Positions 53,292-62,079 of a stretch of DNA of 64,000 nt are shown here, in pieces (the stretch's first letter is position 1; the number at the start of each line of letters is the position of its first letter). Position numbers and translations under genes: made by a program. The DNA comes from Streptomyces sp. AC555_RSS877 (GTDB taxonomy: Bacteria; Actinomycetota; Actinomycetes; Streptomycetales; Streptomycetaceae): NCBI RefSeq assembly GCF_019049245.1, contig NZ_JAGMUK010000218.1, positions 62,001 through 126,000 on the forward strand, read 5' to 3'. The notes under the pieces were generated by a model, which was given only the letters and a program-made list of their open reading frames with translations, did no database searches and was not told the origin of the DNA.

Positions 53292-54401
53292 ATGCAGACG
53301 GAGCTGAGCAAGACACTGGGAGTCGAGCACGCCGTCTTCGGCTTCACGCCGTTCCCCGCCGTCGCCGCGGCCATCAGCCGGGCCGGCGGCTTCGGAGTGC
53401 TCGGCGCGGTCCGCTACACGGCCCCCGACGACCTCAAACGCGACCTCGACTGGATCGAGGCCAACGTCGACGGCAGGCCGTACGGGCTGGACGTCGTCAT
53501 GCCCGCCAGGAAGGTCGAGGGCGTCACGGAGGCGGACGTGGAGGCGATGATCCCCGAGGGGCATCGCCAGTACGTCAAGGACACCCTCGCCAAGTACGGC
53601 GTACCCGATCTGGCCGAAGGGGAGGCCTCGGGCTGGCGCATCACCGGCTGGATGGAACAGGTCGCCCGCAACCAGCTGGACGTCGCCTTCGACTATCCGA
53701 TCAAGCTGCTGGCCAACGCGCTGGGTTCACCGCCCGCCGACGTCATCGAGCGTGCCCACGCGCAGGGCGTTCCCGTCGCCGCGCTCGCGGGCAGCGCCCG
53801 GCACGCCCGCAAGCACGCGGAGGCGGGCATCGACATCGTCGTGGCGCAGGGCTACGAGGCGGGCGGCCACACCGGTGAGATCGCCTCGATGGTGCTCACG
53901 CCCGAAGTCGTCGACGCGGTCGGCCCGTTGCCCGTGCTCGCGGCCGGCGGCATCGGCAGCGGCCGGCAGGTGGCCGCCGCGCTCGCCCTCGGCGCCCAGG
54001 GGGTGTGGCTCGGTTCCCTGTGGCTGACCACCACCGAGGCCGACATGCACTCGCGCGCCCTGACCCGCAAGCTCCTCGCGGCCGGGTCCGGCGACACGGT
54101 CCGCTCGCGCGCGCTGACCGGGAAACCCGCACGGCAGCTGCGCACCGAATGGACCGACGCCTGGGACGACCCGGACGGACCCGGCACGCTCCCCATGCCG
54201 TTGCAGGGACTGCTGGTCGCCGACGCGGTCTCGCGGATCCAGAGGTACGAGGTGGAGCCACTGCTCGGCACGCCCGTCGGGCAGATCGTCGGCCGGATGA
54301 ACAGCGAACGCAGCGTCCAGGAGGTCTTCGACGACCTCACCCGCGGCTTCGAGGAGGCCGTCGACCGCGTCAACCGGATCGCCGGAAGGAGCCAGGAGTG
54401 A
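53292..54401 (+). CDS. NAD(P)H-dependent flavin oxidoreductase, nitronate monooxygenase family
   Basis: A 369-residue FMN-binding TIM-barrel protein. AISRAGGFGVLGAVRYT, AQGYEAGGHTGEIASM (phosphate-binding and catalytic-His region) and VLAAGGIGSGRQVAAALALG are family motifs. It is coupled to an acyl-CoA synthetase (4-base overlap), which favours an acyl-CoA reductase role as with enzymes of sterol side-chain or ring degradation, rather than nitroalkane oxidation. That is inference from context. Confidence 0.83.
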   Translation: MQTELSKTLGVEHAVFGFTPFPAVAAAISRAGGFGVLGAVRYTAPDDLKRDLDWIEANVDGRPYGLDVVMPARKVEGVTEADVEAMIPEGHRQYVKDTLAKYGVPDLAEGEASGWRITGWMEQVARNQLDVAFDYPIKLLANALGSPPADVIERAHAQGVPVAALAGSARHARKHAEAGIDIVVAQGYEAGGHTGEIASMVLTPEVVDAVGPLPVLAAGGIGSGRQVAAALALGAQGVWLGSLWLTTTEADMHSRALTRKLLAAGSGDTVRSRALTGKPARQLRTEWTDAWDDPDGPGTLPMPLQGLLVADAVSRIQRYEVEPLLGTPVGQIVGRMNSERSVQEVFDDLTRGFEEAVDRVNRIAGRSQE

Positions 54402-55951
54402 CGACTCAGTCCCTCAACGGATTCTGGGCCCAGGCCGCGGCCGACCCCCAGCGCCCCGCCCTCGTCGCGCCCGACGGCGAGGAGTGGACGGCTGGACGGC
54501 TGCACGCCGAGACCAACCGGATGGTGCACGGGCTGCGCGCCGCCGGGCTCGAACGTGGTGACGCCTTCGCCGTCGTCCTGCCCAACGGCGTCGAGTTCCT
54601 CACCGCGTACCTCGCCGCCAGCCAGGCCGGGTTCTATCTCGTTCCCGTCAACCACCACCTCGTCGGCCCCGAGATCGCCTGGATCGTCGCCGACTCCGGC
54701 GCCAAGGTGCTCCTCGCCCACGAGCGGTTCGCCGGGCCGGCCCGCCACGCCGCCGACGAGGCCGGCCTCCCGGCCACCCACCGGTACGCCGTCGGCACGG
54801 TCGAGGGCTTCCGGCCCTACACCGAACTCCTCGACGGGCAGCCGGAGTCGGCGCCCGCCGACCGCACTCTCGGCTGGGTCATGAACTACACCTCGGGCAC
54901 CACCGGCCGCCCGCGCGGCATCCGGCGTCCCCTGCCGGGCAAGCTCCCCGAGGAGGCGTACCTCGGCGGCTTTCTCGGCATCTTCGGCATCCGGCCGTTC
55001 GACGACAACGTGCACCTCGTCTGCTCGCCGCTCTACCACACGGCCGTGCTCCAGTTCGCCGGCGCGTCCCTGCACATCGGCCACCGACTGGTCCTGATGG
55101 ACAAGTGGACACCCGAGGAGATGCTCCGCCTCATCGACACCCGCCGGTGCACCCACACCCACATGGTCCCCACCCAGTTCCACCGGCTGCTGGCCCTCCC
55201 GGACGACGTCAGGGCGCGCTACGACGTCTCGTCCATGCGGCACGCCATCCACGGCGCCGCCCCCTGCCCCGACCACGTCAAACGGGCCATGATCGACTGG
55301 TGGGGACACTGCGTGGAGGAGTACTACGCGGCCAGCGAGGGCGGTGGAGCCTTCGCGACCGCCGAGGACTGGCTGAAGAAACCCGGGACCGTCGGCAAGG
55401 CCTGGCCCATCAGCGAGCTCGCGGTCTTCGACGACGACGGCAACCGGCTGCCGCCCGGCGAACTCGGCACGGTCTACCTGAAGATGAACACCGGCGGCTT
55501 CTCGTACCACAAGGACGAGGCCAAGACCCGCAAGAACCGCATCGGCGACTTCTTCACCGTCGGCGACCTCGGCGTCCTCGACGAGGACGGCTACCTCTTC
55601 CTCCGCGACCGCAAGATCGACATGATCATCTCCGGCGGGGTCAACATCTACCCGGCCGAGATCGAGTCCGCCCTGCTCTCCCACCCCGCCGTCGCCGACG
55701 CCGCCGCCTTCGGTATCCCGCACGACGACTGGGGCGAGGAGGTCAAGGCCGTCGTCGAACCGGCCCCCGGCCACGAGCCGGGCCCCGCCCTCGCCGCCGC
55801 GCTCCTCGACCACTGCGCCGAACAGCTCGCCGGGTACAAGCGGCCCAAGAGCGTCGACTTCATCGCTCACCTGCCGCGCGACCCCAACGGCAAGCTGTAC
55901 AAGCGGCGGTTGCGGGATCCGTACTGGCAGGGCCGTACACGACCGGTCTGA
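54398..55951 (+). CDS. Acyl-CoA synthetase (AMP-forming)
   Basis: A 517-residue ANL-superfamily enzyme. The P-loop is MNYTSGTTGRPRGIRRP, the A5 motif YYAASEGGG, the A7 motif GDFFTVGDLGVLDEDGYL and the hinge DRKIDMIISGGVNIYP; the catalytic Lys is in DPNGKLYKRRLR. YAASEGG and GIRRPL place it in the FadD4/FadD-like group associated with steroid or bile-acid-like substrates. The GTG at 54398 overlaps the upstream stop, forming a two-gene operon. Confidence 0.88.
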   Translation: MTTQSLNGFWAQAAADPQRPALVAPDGEEWTAGRLHAETNRMVHGLRAAGLERGDAFAVVLPNGVEFLTAYLAASQAGFYLVPVNHHLVGPEIAWIVADSGAKVLLAHERFAGPARHAADEAGLPATHRYAVGTVEGFRPYTELLDGQPESAPADRTLGWVMNYTSGTTGRPRGIRRPLPGKLPEEAYLGGFLGIFGIRPFDDNVHLVCSPLYHTAVLQFAGASLHIGHRLVLMDKWTPEEMLRLIDTRRCTHTHMVPTQFHRLLALPDDVRARYDVSSMRHAIHGAAPCPDHVKRAMIDWWGHCVEEYYAASEGGGAFATAEDWLKKPGTVGKAWPISELAVFDDDGNRLPPGELGTVYLKMNTGGFSYHKDEAKTRKNRIGDFFTVGDLGVLDEDGYLFLRDRKIDMIISGGVNIYPAEIESALLSHPAVADAAAFGIPHDDWGEEVKAVVEPAPGHEPGPALAAALLDHCAEQLAGYKRPKSVDFIAHLPRDPNGKLYKRRLRDPYWQGRTRPV

Positions 55952-55968
55952 CCGGCCTTCACCTTCCC

Positions 55969-55992
55969 GTGCCGGCTCCTCGGACCCGGCAC
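55969..55992 (+). terminator. Stem-loop after the FadD gene
   Basis: GTGCCGG (55969-55975) and CCGGCAC (55986-55992) form a 7-bp stem 18 bases after the stop. This separates the operon from the downstream sigma gene. Confidence 0.55.
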
Positions 55993-56116
55993 GATCTGCG
56001 GCGGCGACCGGCCGTCCGGTCACTCCGGGTGGCGCGACAGGGACGCGGCGGAGTTGACTGGGGGCACCCGCACTGGCGGCGACCACCGCAGCGAACGTCT
56101 GGGAAGGACATGGGAA

Positions 56117-56983
56117 TTGGAAACCCCCGAGCCGGCGACCGAGCAGTTCGAGACCTACCGCCCCCTGCTGCTCGGCCTCGCCTACCGGCTGCTCGGCAGC
56201 ATGGGGGACGCCGAGGACGTCGTCCACCACGCCCACCTGCGGTGGACCGGCACCGACCAGGCCCAGGTCCGCGGTCCCCGGACCTACCTCGTCACCGTCC
56301 TCACGAGGTTCGCCGTCGACCGGCTCAAGTCCGCCAAGGTGACCCGCGAGGCGTACACCGGGCCCTGGCTGCCCGAGCCGGTGGCCACCGGCTCGCTCGG
56401 CCCGCTGGGCACGGCCGCGCTGCGGAACACCGTCGCCTACGCCACCGTCCACCTGATGGAGCGTCTGTCACCCCCGGACCGCGCGGCTTTCGTGCTGCAC
56501 GAGGCCTTCGAACTTCCGTACGGCGAAATCGCCCGCATCCTCGACGCCACCGAGACGAACTGCCGCCAGATGTACCTGCGCGCAAGCCGCCGGCTCGCCG
56601 CCGGACGCGACCGGTTCACGCTCTTGGACGACGACCACGCCAAGCTCCTGGCGCGGTTCCTGGAGGCCGCGCAGAGCAGGGACCAGGCCCGGCTGACCGC
56701 GCTGCTGACCGAGGACGCCGTCGCCTGGAGTGACGGGGGCGGCAAGGTCAGGGCGGCCCTGTGGCCCGTCGAGGGCCGCGAGCGGGTCGTCGCCTTCGCC
56801 GCCGACCTGGTCGCCCGCTACCCCCTCGGCACCCCGCGGCGCGTGGACGTCAACGGCCGGCCCACCCTCGCGATCACGGTCGACGGCATCGACCAGGTCG
56901 TCACGATCGACGTGCGGGACGACCGCATCGACGCCATCTACGTGGTGCTCAACCCGGACAAGCTCGGCCGCATCACCACCTGA
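56117..56983 (+). CDS. ECF41-family RNA polymerase sigma factor with SnoaL-like C-terminal domain
   Basis: A 288-residue sigma factor. Regions 2 and 4 occupy about residues 1-165 (YRPLLLGLAYRLLGSMGDAE; LSPPDRAAFVLHEAFELPYG). The C-terminal NTF2/SnoaL-like domain carries the three ECF41 marks: WLPEP in the linker between regions 2 and 4, DGGGK and NPDKL. In this group the extra domain replaces an anti-sigma factor. The TTG at 56117 lies 9 bases after GGAAGG; no ATG or GTG fits better. The usual oxidoreductase or carboxymuconolactone-decarboxylase partner gene is not adjacent. Confidence 0.9.
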   Translation: METPEPATEQFETYRPLLLGLAYRLLGSMGDAEDVVHHAHLRWTGTDQAQVRGPRTYLVTVLTRFAVDRLKSAKVTREAYTGPWLPEPVATGSLGPLGTAALRNTVAYATVHLMERLSPPDRAAFVLHEAFELPYGEIARILDATETNCRQMYLRASRRLAAGRDRFTLLDDDHAKLLARFLEAAQSRDQARLTALLTEDAVAWSDGGGKVRAALWPVEGRERVVAFAADLVARYPLGTPRRVDVNGRPTLAITVDGIDQVVTIDVRDDRIDAIYVVLNPDKLGRITT

Positions 56984-56994
56984 ACCGGCAGTGC

Positions 56995-57022
56995 GGTCCC
57001 GCCCCGTGGGAGGGGCGGGACC
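56995..57022. terminator. Strong bidirectional terminator hairpin
   Basis: GGTCCCGCCCC (56995-57005) and GGGGCGGGACC (57012-57022) form a perfect 11-bp stem with a 6-base loop, between the stop of the ECF41 gene and the end of the convergent acylase remnant. Confidence 0.8.
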
Positions 57023-57028
57023 ACACGA

Positions 57029-57616
57029 TCAGCGCTCGCGGACGAAGACGATCCTCAGCGCCGCCGAGGACAGGATGTCCCTCTCGCAGAACCGGGACGT
57101 CACCCACTTCTCGCCGGAGAACAACCGGGTCTGGTCGCTGTGGTGCGGCGAGTTCGGGTTCGAGGACTGGGAGTACGTCAGCAGCGTACGGGCGACCGGG
57201 CACCGGCTGCCGTCCCAGCCCACGGCCTATAGGTAGCTGGAGCCGGTCGTCACCTCGGTGTAGCCGCCGCCCGCCGGGTTCCACACCGGCTCGATCTTGT
57301 TCCACACGCCCAGCGACTCGGTGCCGCCCGGAACGGGGATGCGCCGGTCGTTCCGGACGACGAACTGGTGCCGCGCGAGCGGGGAGCCGAGCGCGATGCC
57401 CGCAGCCCGCAACTCGGTGACCGCGTCCGCGAGGGCGGTGGTGAAGCCCGGCGCGGCCGTGTTGAGCGTGTGCGGCGTGCGGACCGGGTCCGTCGCCGGG
57501 AACGGCACCTTCCACAGCTGCCCGGCCGGCACGGAGGCCGTCAGCTTCCGCCAGAACCGGTCGAAGAGCAGCGCACCCCGGTGCTTGACCTCCTTCTTCC
57601 GCGGACCGAGGATCAT
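57029..57616 (-). pseudogene. Penicillin/AHL acylase remnant (C-terminal part, amber stop)
   Basis: Only the C-terminal quarter of an Ntn-hydrolase acylase (penicillin or acyl-homoserine-lactone acylase type) remains, from about HRGALLFDRFWRKL to SAALRIVFVRER. The in-frame TAG at 57227-57229 interrupts SSYL/AVGWDGSRCPVARTLL at a position where the family has a Gln, so a single CAG to TAG change is likely. The frame downstream of the stop is still well conserved (TYSQSSNPNSPHHSDQTRLF). The signal, nucleophile and most of both subunits are missing, and the fragment ends only 5 bases from the divergent acyl-CoA synthetase start. Confidence 0.8.
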
Positions 57617-57621
57617 GTGTC

Positions 57622-59121
57622 ATGACGCCCGGACACGGCAGCACGGTTGACGGAGTGCTGCGACGCAGCGCCCGACGCACCCCGGCACGGGTCGCGGTGG
57701 AGTACGGCGACCGCTCCTGGACCTACGAGGAACTCGACGAGGCGGTGTCCCGCGCGGCGAGCCTCCTGCTCGGCCAGGGCCTGGACCCCGGTGACCGGGT
57801 CGGCGCCTACGGCCACAACTCCGACGCCTATCTGATCGGCTTCCTCGCCTGCGCCCGCGCGGGCCTCGTGCACGTACCCGTCAACCAGAACCTCACCGGC
57901 GACGACCTCGCGTACCTCGTCGGTCAGTCCGGCAGCTCCCTGGTCCTCACCGACCCGGATCTGGCCGCACGGCTCCCCGCCGGAGTCCGCACGCTGCCCC
58001 TGCGCGACGCCGAGGACTCCCTGCTGGCGCGGCTGGCCACCACACCCGCGTACGACGGTCCCGAAGCGCGCAGCGAGGACCTGGTGCAGCTGCTGTACAC
58101 CTCCGGGACGACGGCCCTGCCGAAGGGCGCGATGATGACGCACCGCGCCCTGGTGCACGAGTACCTGAGCGCGATCACCGCACTCGACCTCAGCGCGGGC
58201 GACCGGCCGGTGCACTCGCTGCCGCTGTACCACTCGGCGCAGATGCACGTGTTCCTGATGCCGTATCTCGCGGTCGGCGCGACCAACGTCATCCTCGACG
58301 CGCCGGACGGCGACCGCCTCTTCGACCTCGTCGAGACCGGCCGCGCGGACAGCCTCTTCGCCCCGCCGACGGTGTGGATCGGCCTGACCAATCGTGCGGA
58401 CTTCGCGGCTCGTGACCTGAGCGGTCTGCGCAAGGCGTACTACGGCGCGTCGATCATGCCGGCGCCCGTGCTGGAGCGGCTGCGCGAACGCCTGCCGAAG
58501 CTCGCCTTCTACAACTGCTTCGGGCAGAGCGAGATCGGTCCGCTGGCCACCGTCCTCGCGCCCGACGAGCACAAGGGCCGCATGGACTCCTGCGGCCGGC
58601 CCGTCCTCTTCGTGGACGCCCGCGTGGTCGACGAGGACGGCAAGGACATGCCCGACGGCACGCCCGGCGAGATCGTCTACCGCTCCCCCCAGCTGTGCGA
58701 GGGCTACTGGGACAAGCCCGAGGAGACGGCCGCCGCCTTCCGCGACGGCTGGTTCCGCTCCGGCGACCTCGCGGTGCGCGACGCGCACGGCTACTTCACG
58801 ATCGTCGACCGCGTGAAGGACGTCATCAACTCCGGTGGCGTACTGGTCGCTTCCCGCCAGGTCGAGGACGCCCTGTACACGCATGACGCCGTCGCCGAGG
58901 TCGCCGTGGTCGGCCTGCCCGACGAACGGTGGATCGAGGCCGTCACGGCGGTCGTCGTCCGGCGCGGCGAGGTCACGGAGGAGGACCTCATCGCCCACGC
59001 CCGCGAGAAGCTTCCCCACTTCAAGGCACCGAAGCGGGTGGTGTTCGTGGACGAGCTGCCGCGCAACGCGAGCGGGAAGATCCTCAAGCGGGAGCTGCGG
59101 GACCGGTTCGCGGGTGCCTGA
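57622..59121 (+). CDS. Acyl-CoA synthetase (AMP-forming), FadD13-like
   Basis: A 499-residue ANL enzyme. LLYTSGTTALPKGAMMTHRA is the P-loop, YNCFGQSEIG the A5 motif, GWFRSGDLAVRDAHGYF A7, DRVKDVINSGGVLVA A8, and NASGKILKRELRD holds the catalytic Lys. The length and the DxxPDG...CEGYW motifs are close to peripheral FadD13-type very-long-chain acyl-CoA synthetases. The ATG at 57622 follows CACGGAC-type sequence without a strong ribosome site. Likely monocistronic. Confidence 0.88.
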   Translation: MTPGHGSTVDGVLRRSARRTPARVAVEYGDRSWTYEELDEAVSRAASLLLGQGLDPGDRVGAYGHNSDAYLIGFLACARAGLVHVPVNQNLTGDDLAYLVGQSGSSLVLTDPDLAARLPAGVRTLPLRDAEDSLLARLATTPAYDGPEARSEDLVQLLYTSGTTALPKGAMMTHRALVHEYLSAITALDLSAGDRPVHSLPLYHSAQMHVFLMPYLAVGATNVILDAPDGDRLFDLVETGRADSLFAPPTVWIGLTNRADFAARDLSGLRKAYYGASIMPAPVLERLRERLPKLAFYNCFGQSEIGPLATVLAPDEHKGRMDSCGRPVLFVDARVVDEDGKDMPDGTPGEIVYRSPQLCEGYWDKPEETAAAFRDGWFRSGDLAVRDAHGYFTIVDRVKDVINSGGVLVASRQVEDALYTHDAVAEVAVVGLPDERWIEAVTAVVVRRGEVTEEDLIAHAREKLPHFKAPKRVVFVDELPRNASGKILKRELRDRFAGA

Positions 59122-59256
59122 CCTCGACGACAGGACCCGGCGGGGGCGCACGGACCTCTCCCGTGGTGTTCGGGGTCAGTGATCCAGGCGGCCCGGACGC
59201 GGGCAAGGGGGCGGCGGAGATCTTCTCGGCGTGCCGGGTCCGCATAATGGGGCGCC

Positions 59257-60120
59257 ATGCCCACCTTCACCGCACCTGACGGGACCCGGCTCGCCTACCA
59301 CCTCCGAGGCGACGGCGATCCGCTCGTCGTGCTGCCCGGCGGTCCGATGCGGGCCTCCGCCTACCTCGGAGACCTGGGCGGGCTCGGCGTACACCGCCCA
59401 CTGGTGCTGCTCGACCTCCGCGGGACCGGCGACTCGGCCGTGCCGGCGGATCCGGCCACCTACCGCTGCGACCGGCTCGTGGACGACGTGGAGGCGTTGC
59501 GGCACCACCTGGGGCTGGAGCGCATGGACGTGCTCGGTCACTCGGCAGGCGGCAGCCTGGCCACGCTGTACGCCGCCCGGTACCCGGAGCGGGTGGGTCG
59601 GCTGCTGCTCGTCACCGCCACGCCCTGGGCGCTGGGCATGCCGGCGACGGCCGAGGACCGGTTGGCGGCGGCCCGACTGCGGCAGAGCGAGCCGTGGTTC
59701 GAGGAGGCGTTCGAGGCGTTCGCGGCCTGGGTGGCGGGAACGGGTGACTTCGACCCGGTGTTCGCGCCCTTCTTCTACGGGCGCTGGGACGACGCCGCGC
59801 AGGAGCACGAGGCGCGCGGCGACGAGGAGTGCAACGACCAGGCCGCCGACGTGTACGGCTCCGAGGGCGCCTACGACCCGCCCGCGACCCGGGCCGCCCT
59901 GGCCCGGCTGACCGCACCCGTCCTCGTCCTGGCGGGCGAACTCGACGGCGGCCCGTGCCCCGGCCTCGCCCGCCGTGCCGTCGACGCCTACCCGAACGCC
60001 GAGTTCACGGTCCAGCCGGGCGCCGGTCACCACCCCTGGCTGGACGACCCCGAGTGGTTCGTACGGCGTGTCCTCGCGTTCCTGGACGGAGACGGCCCCG
60101 CTCTGCCCGCGCCGCGGTGA
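59257..60120 (+). CDS. Alpha/beta hydrolase, proline-iminopeptidase-like
   Basis: A 287-residue hydrolase. The oxyanion region is VVLPGGPMRAS, the strand LLDLRGTGDSAVP precedes the helix, and the nucleophile elbow is GHSAGGS with Ser; the acid is in LAGELDGGPCP and the His in GAGHHPW. The cap (residues about 140-215) is acidic. Family members are proline iminopeptidases and other esterases or epoxide hydrolases. Convergent with the sulfatase gene. Substrate unknown. Confidence 0.83.
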   Translation: MPTFTAPDGTRLAYHLRGDGDPLVVLPGGPMRASAYLGDLGGLGVHRPLVLLDLRGTGDSAVPADPATYRCDRLVDDVEALRHHLGLERMDVLGHSAGGSLATLYAARYPERVGRLLLVTATPWALGMPATAEDRLAAARLRQSEPWFEEAFEAFAAWVAGTGDFDPVFAPFFYGRWDDAAQEHEARGDEECNDQAADVYGSEGAYDPPATRAALARLTAPVLVLAGELDGGPCPGLARRAVDAYPNAEFTVQPGAGHHPWLDDPEWFVRRVLAFLDGDGPALPAPR

Positions 60121-60153
60121 AACGTGTGACCCGGGACGGACGCCTGCCCGGCC

Positions 60154-61983
60154 CTACTTGGCGTACGCCGTCATGAAGCGGTCGCGGAACTTGTCCATGC
60201 CCCACTGCGGGGCGTTCCCGGCGGGCTTGAGGCCGTCCGTCCAGCCCCAGTCGGAGATCCGGTCGAGCACCTTCGGGTCCTTGGCGACGATCGTGATCGG
60301 CACGTCCCTGTTCGCGCTGCCCCCGGTGACGGTCGGAACCGGCTGGTGGTCGCCGAGGAAGACGAGGACCGTGTTCTCGTCGCCGTAGCGCTCGAGCCAC
60401 TGGGTGAGGCTGTCCACGGAGTACTGCACGGCCTTGCGGTACTCGGTACGCACGCGCTCCCGGCTCTTCCAGACCTCCGTCGGATTGGTGCCCTCCTTCT
60501 TGATCTGGTTGAAGACCGTGCCGTCACCGAGGTCGTCCCAGTCGATGGTGCGGGGGATCGGCGACCAGGGGTTGTGGCTGGAGGCCAGGATGATCTCCGC
60601 CATGATCGGGTCGCGGTTCTTCTTGCCGTGCTCCAGGCGCTGGAAGGCCTCCATGCTGAACTGGTCCGGCACCGGCGACCAGCTGAAGTAGGGGCCCTGG
60701 TAGCCGAGGTGCGTGGAGTCGTAGATGTGGTCGAGGCCGAAGTACTTGCCCTCGGGCCAGTTCTTCCGTACGCCGGGGACGATGCCGACCGTGCGCCAGG
60801 CGCCGGTCTTCTGGAAGTAGCTGGTGAGCGTCGCGCGGTCGCCGGTGGTCAGGCTCAGGTACCGCTGCTGGTTCTTGATCCAAAGACCGGACAGGAAGGT
60901 CGAGTGGGCGAGCCAGCTGCCGGCCCCCGCCACGGGCGACTTCAGCCAGCCGCTGCGCGAGTCGAAACCGGCCGCCTCGAGCCGGCTCGTGCCCTCCGCG
61001 AGGGTCGCGTCCATCTCGGGCGCCATCGCCGGGTCGTCGAGCGCGACCCGGCCGTAGCTCTCGACGAAGGTGAACAGGACGTCCTTGCCGCGCAGTCCGG
61101 TCAGCAGCTGGTCGGGCGGGGTGTCGGCGAAGGCGTCGGCAGCGGCCTGCTTCTGGAAGACCTTGGCGTCCCCGAGGCCGTTGCGGACGTACTCCACACG
61201 GTTGGCGAGGACCTCGGAGTTGCCCTTGCTGGCGAAGGGGGATCCGCCGGACTGCACGCCGAGGGTGAAGCAGGCGACCCACGCGGTGCCGAGGACGAGG
61301 GTGGTGGGGACCGCCACGGTGCGGTGTCGGTCGACGACGGTCGCCAGCCGGATCACCGCCCACGTGCTCAGCGCGAGCACGGCGACGAGGAGGACGATCA
61401 CCCCGGTCACCACGAGCAACTGGCCCGATCGCCCGAACGACTCCCTGAGGAAGTCCGTCGCGTCGTTCAACAGGATCCAGTCGAAGACGAGGTCGAACGG
61501 CCGGGCCAGGAACTGGTAGAAGCCCATGTCGGTGAGTTTGAGGACGGTGAACAGGCCGAGGAACAGGCCTGAGCCGATCGCCACGAACCGACGGGGTTTG
61601 GGCGGCAGGGCGAGCAGGACGACCGCGAGAAGGATCGCCTCGACGGGGAGGCGGAGGAACGAGAAGTAAGTGGTCCGGTCGAGGCGATTGGGCAGGAGCA
61701 GCGCGAGCCCCACCAGCACGACGGCCAGGACGCTCGTCCCCACGGACACGCCACGCGACGCGCGGGGGTGGCGACGCCGCCAGCCGAACCAGCCGGGGGA
61801 GGGGGCGACGGGCCGGGGATCGTCGGCGGACTCCTCGGGCCCCGGTGCCTCGCCGGCCTCGGACGACCGGGTCTCCTGCACGACGTCCTCGGCCACCTCT
61901 TCCCCCGCGACCCCTCCGTCACCCGTATCCGCCTCGCCCCCAGCGGTATCCGGCAGTTGGCGAGAGCGAGTGAAGAGTGACAC
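60154..61983 (-). CDS. Membrane-bound sulfatase/phosphotransferase-like protein
   Basis: A 609-residue protein. The N-terminal 75 residues are acidic and disordered (cytoplasmic), followed by about four to five transmembrane helices (about residues 80-250) and an extracytoplasmic sulfatase-fold domain (about 290-600), beginning FTFVESYGRV and ending with VFLGDHQPVPTV, the metal-binding GDHQP motif of the LtaS/phosphoglycerol-transferase relatives. It probably modifies a cell-surface polymer. GTG at 61983 follows AAGGACCTCCGG. The next gene upstream is 96 bases away, so monocistronic is likely. Confidence 0.82.
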   Translation of the reverse strand: MSLFTRSRQLPDTAGGEADTGDGGVAGEEVAEDVVQETRSSEAGEAPGPEESADDPRPVAPSPGWFGWRRRHPRASRGVSVGTSVLAVVLVGLALLLPNRLDRTTYFSFLRLPVEAILLAVVLLALPPKPRRFVAIGSGLFLGLFTVLKLTDMGFYQFLARPFDLVFDWILLNDATDFLRESFGRSGQLLVVTGVIVLLVAVLALSTWAVIRLATVVDRHRTVAVPTTLVLGTAWVACFTLGVQSGGSPFASKGNSEVLANRVEYVRNGLGDAKVFQKQAAADAFADTPPDQLLTGLRGKDVLFTFVESYGRVALDDPAMAPEMDATLAEGTSRLEAAGFDSRSGWLKSPVAGAGSWLAHSTFLSGLWIKNQQRYLSLTTGDRATLTSYFQKTGAWRTVGIVPGVRKNWPEGKYFGLDHIYDSTHLGYQGPYFSWSPVPDQFSMEAFQRLEHGKKNRDPIMAEIILASSHNPWSPIPRTIDWDDLGDGTVFNQIKKEGTNPTEVWKSRERVRTEYRKAVQYSVDSLTQWLERYGDENTVLVFLGDHQPVPTVTGGSANRDVPITIVAKDPKVLDRISDWGWTDGLKPAGNAPQWGMDKFRDRFMTAYAK

Positions 61984-62079
61984 CCGGAGGTCCTTCCGTG
62001 CGGTCGTGCGAGGGCATGGCAATCAGGGCTCGAAGGCCCAGCCTGCCATCTCCCAGTACGTCCGCACGGCGCCTGCGGT

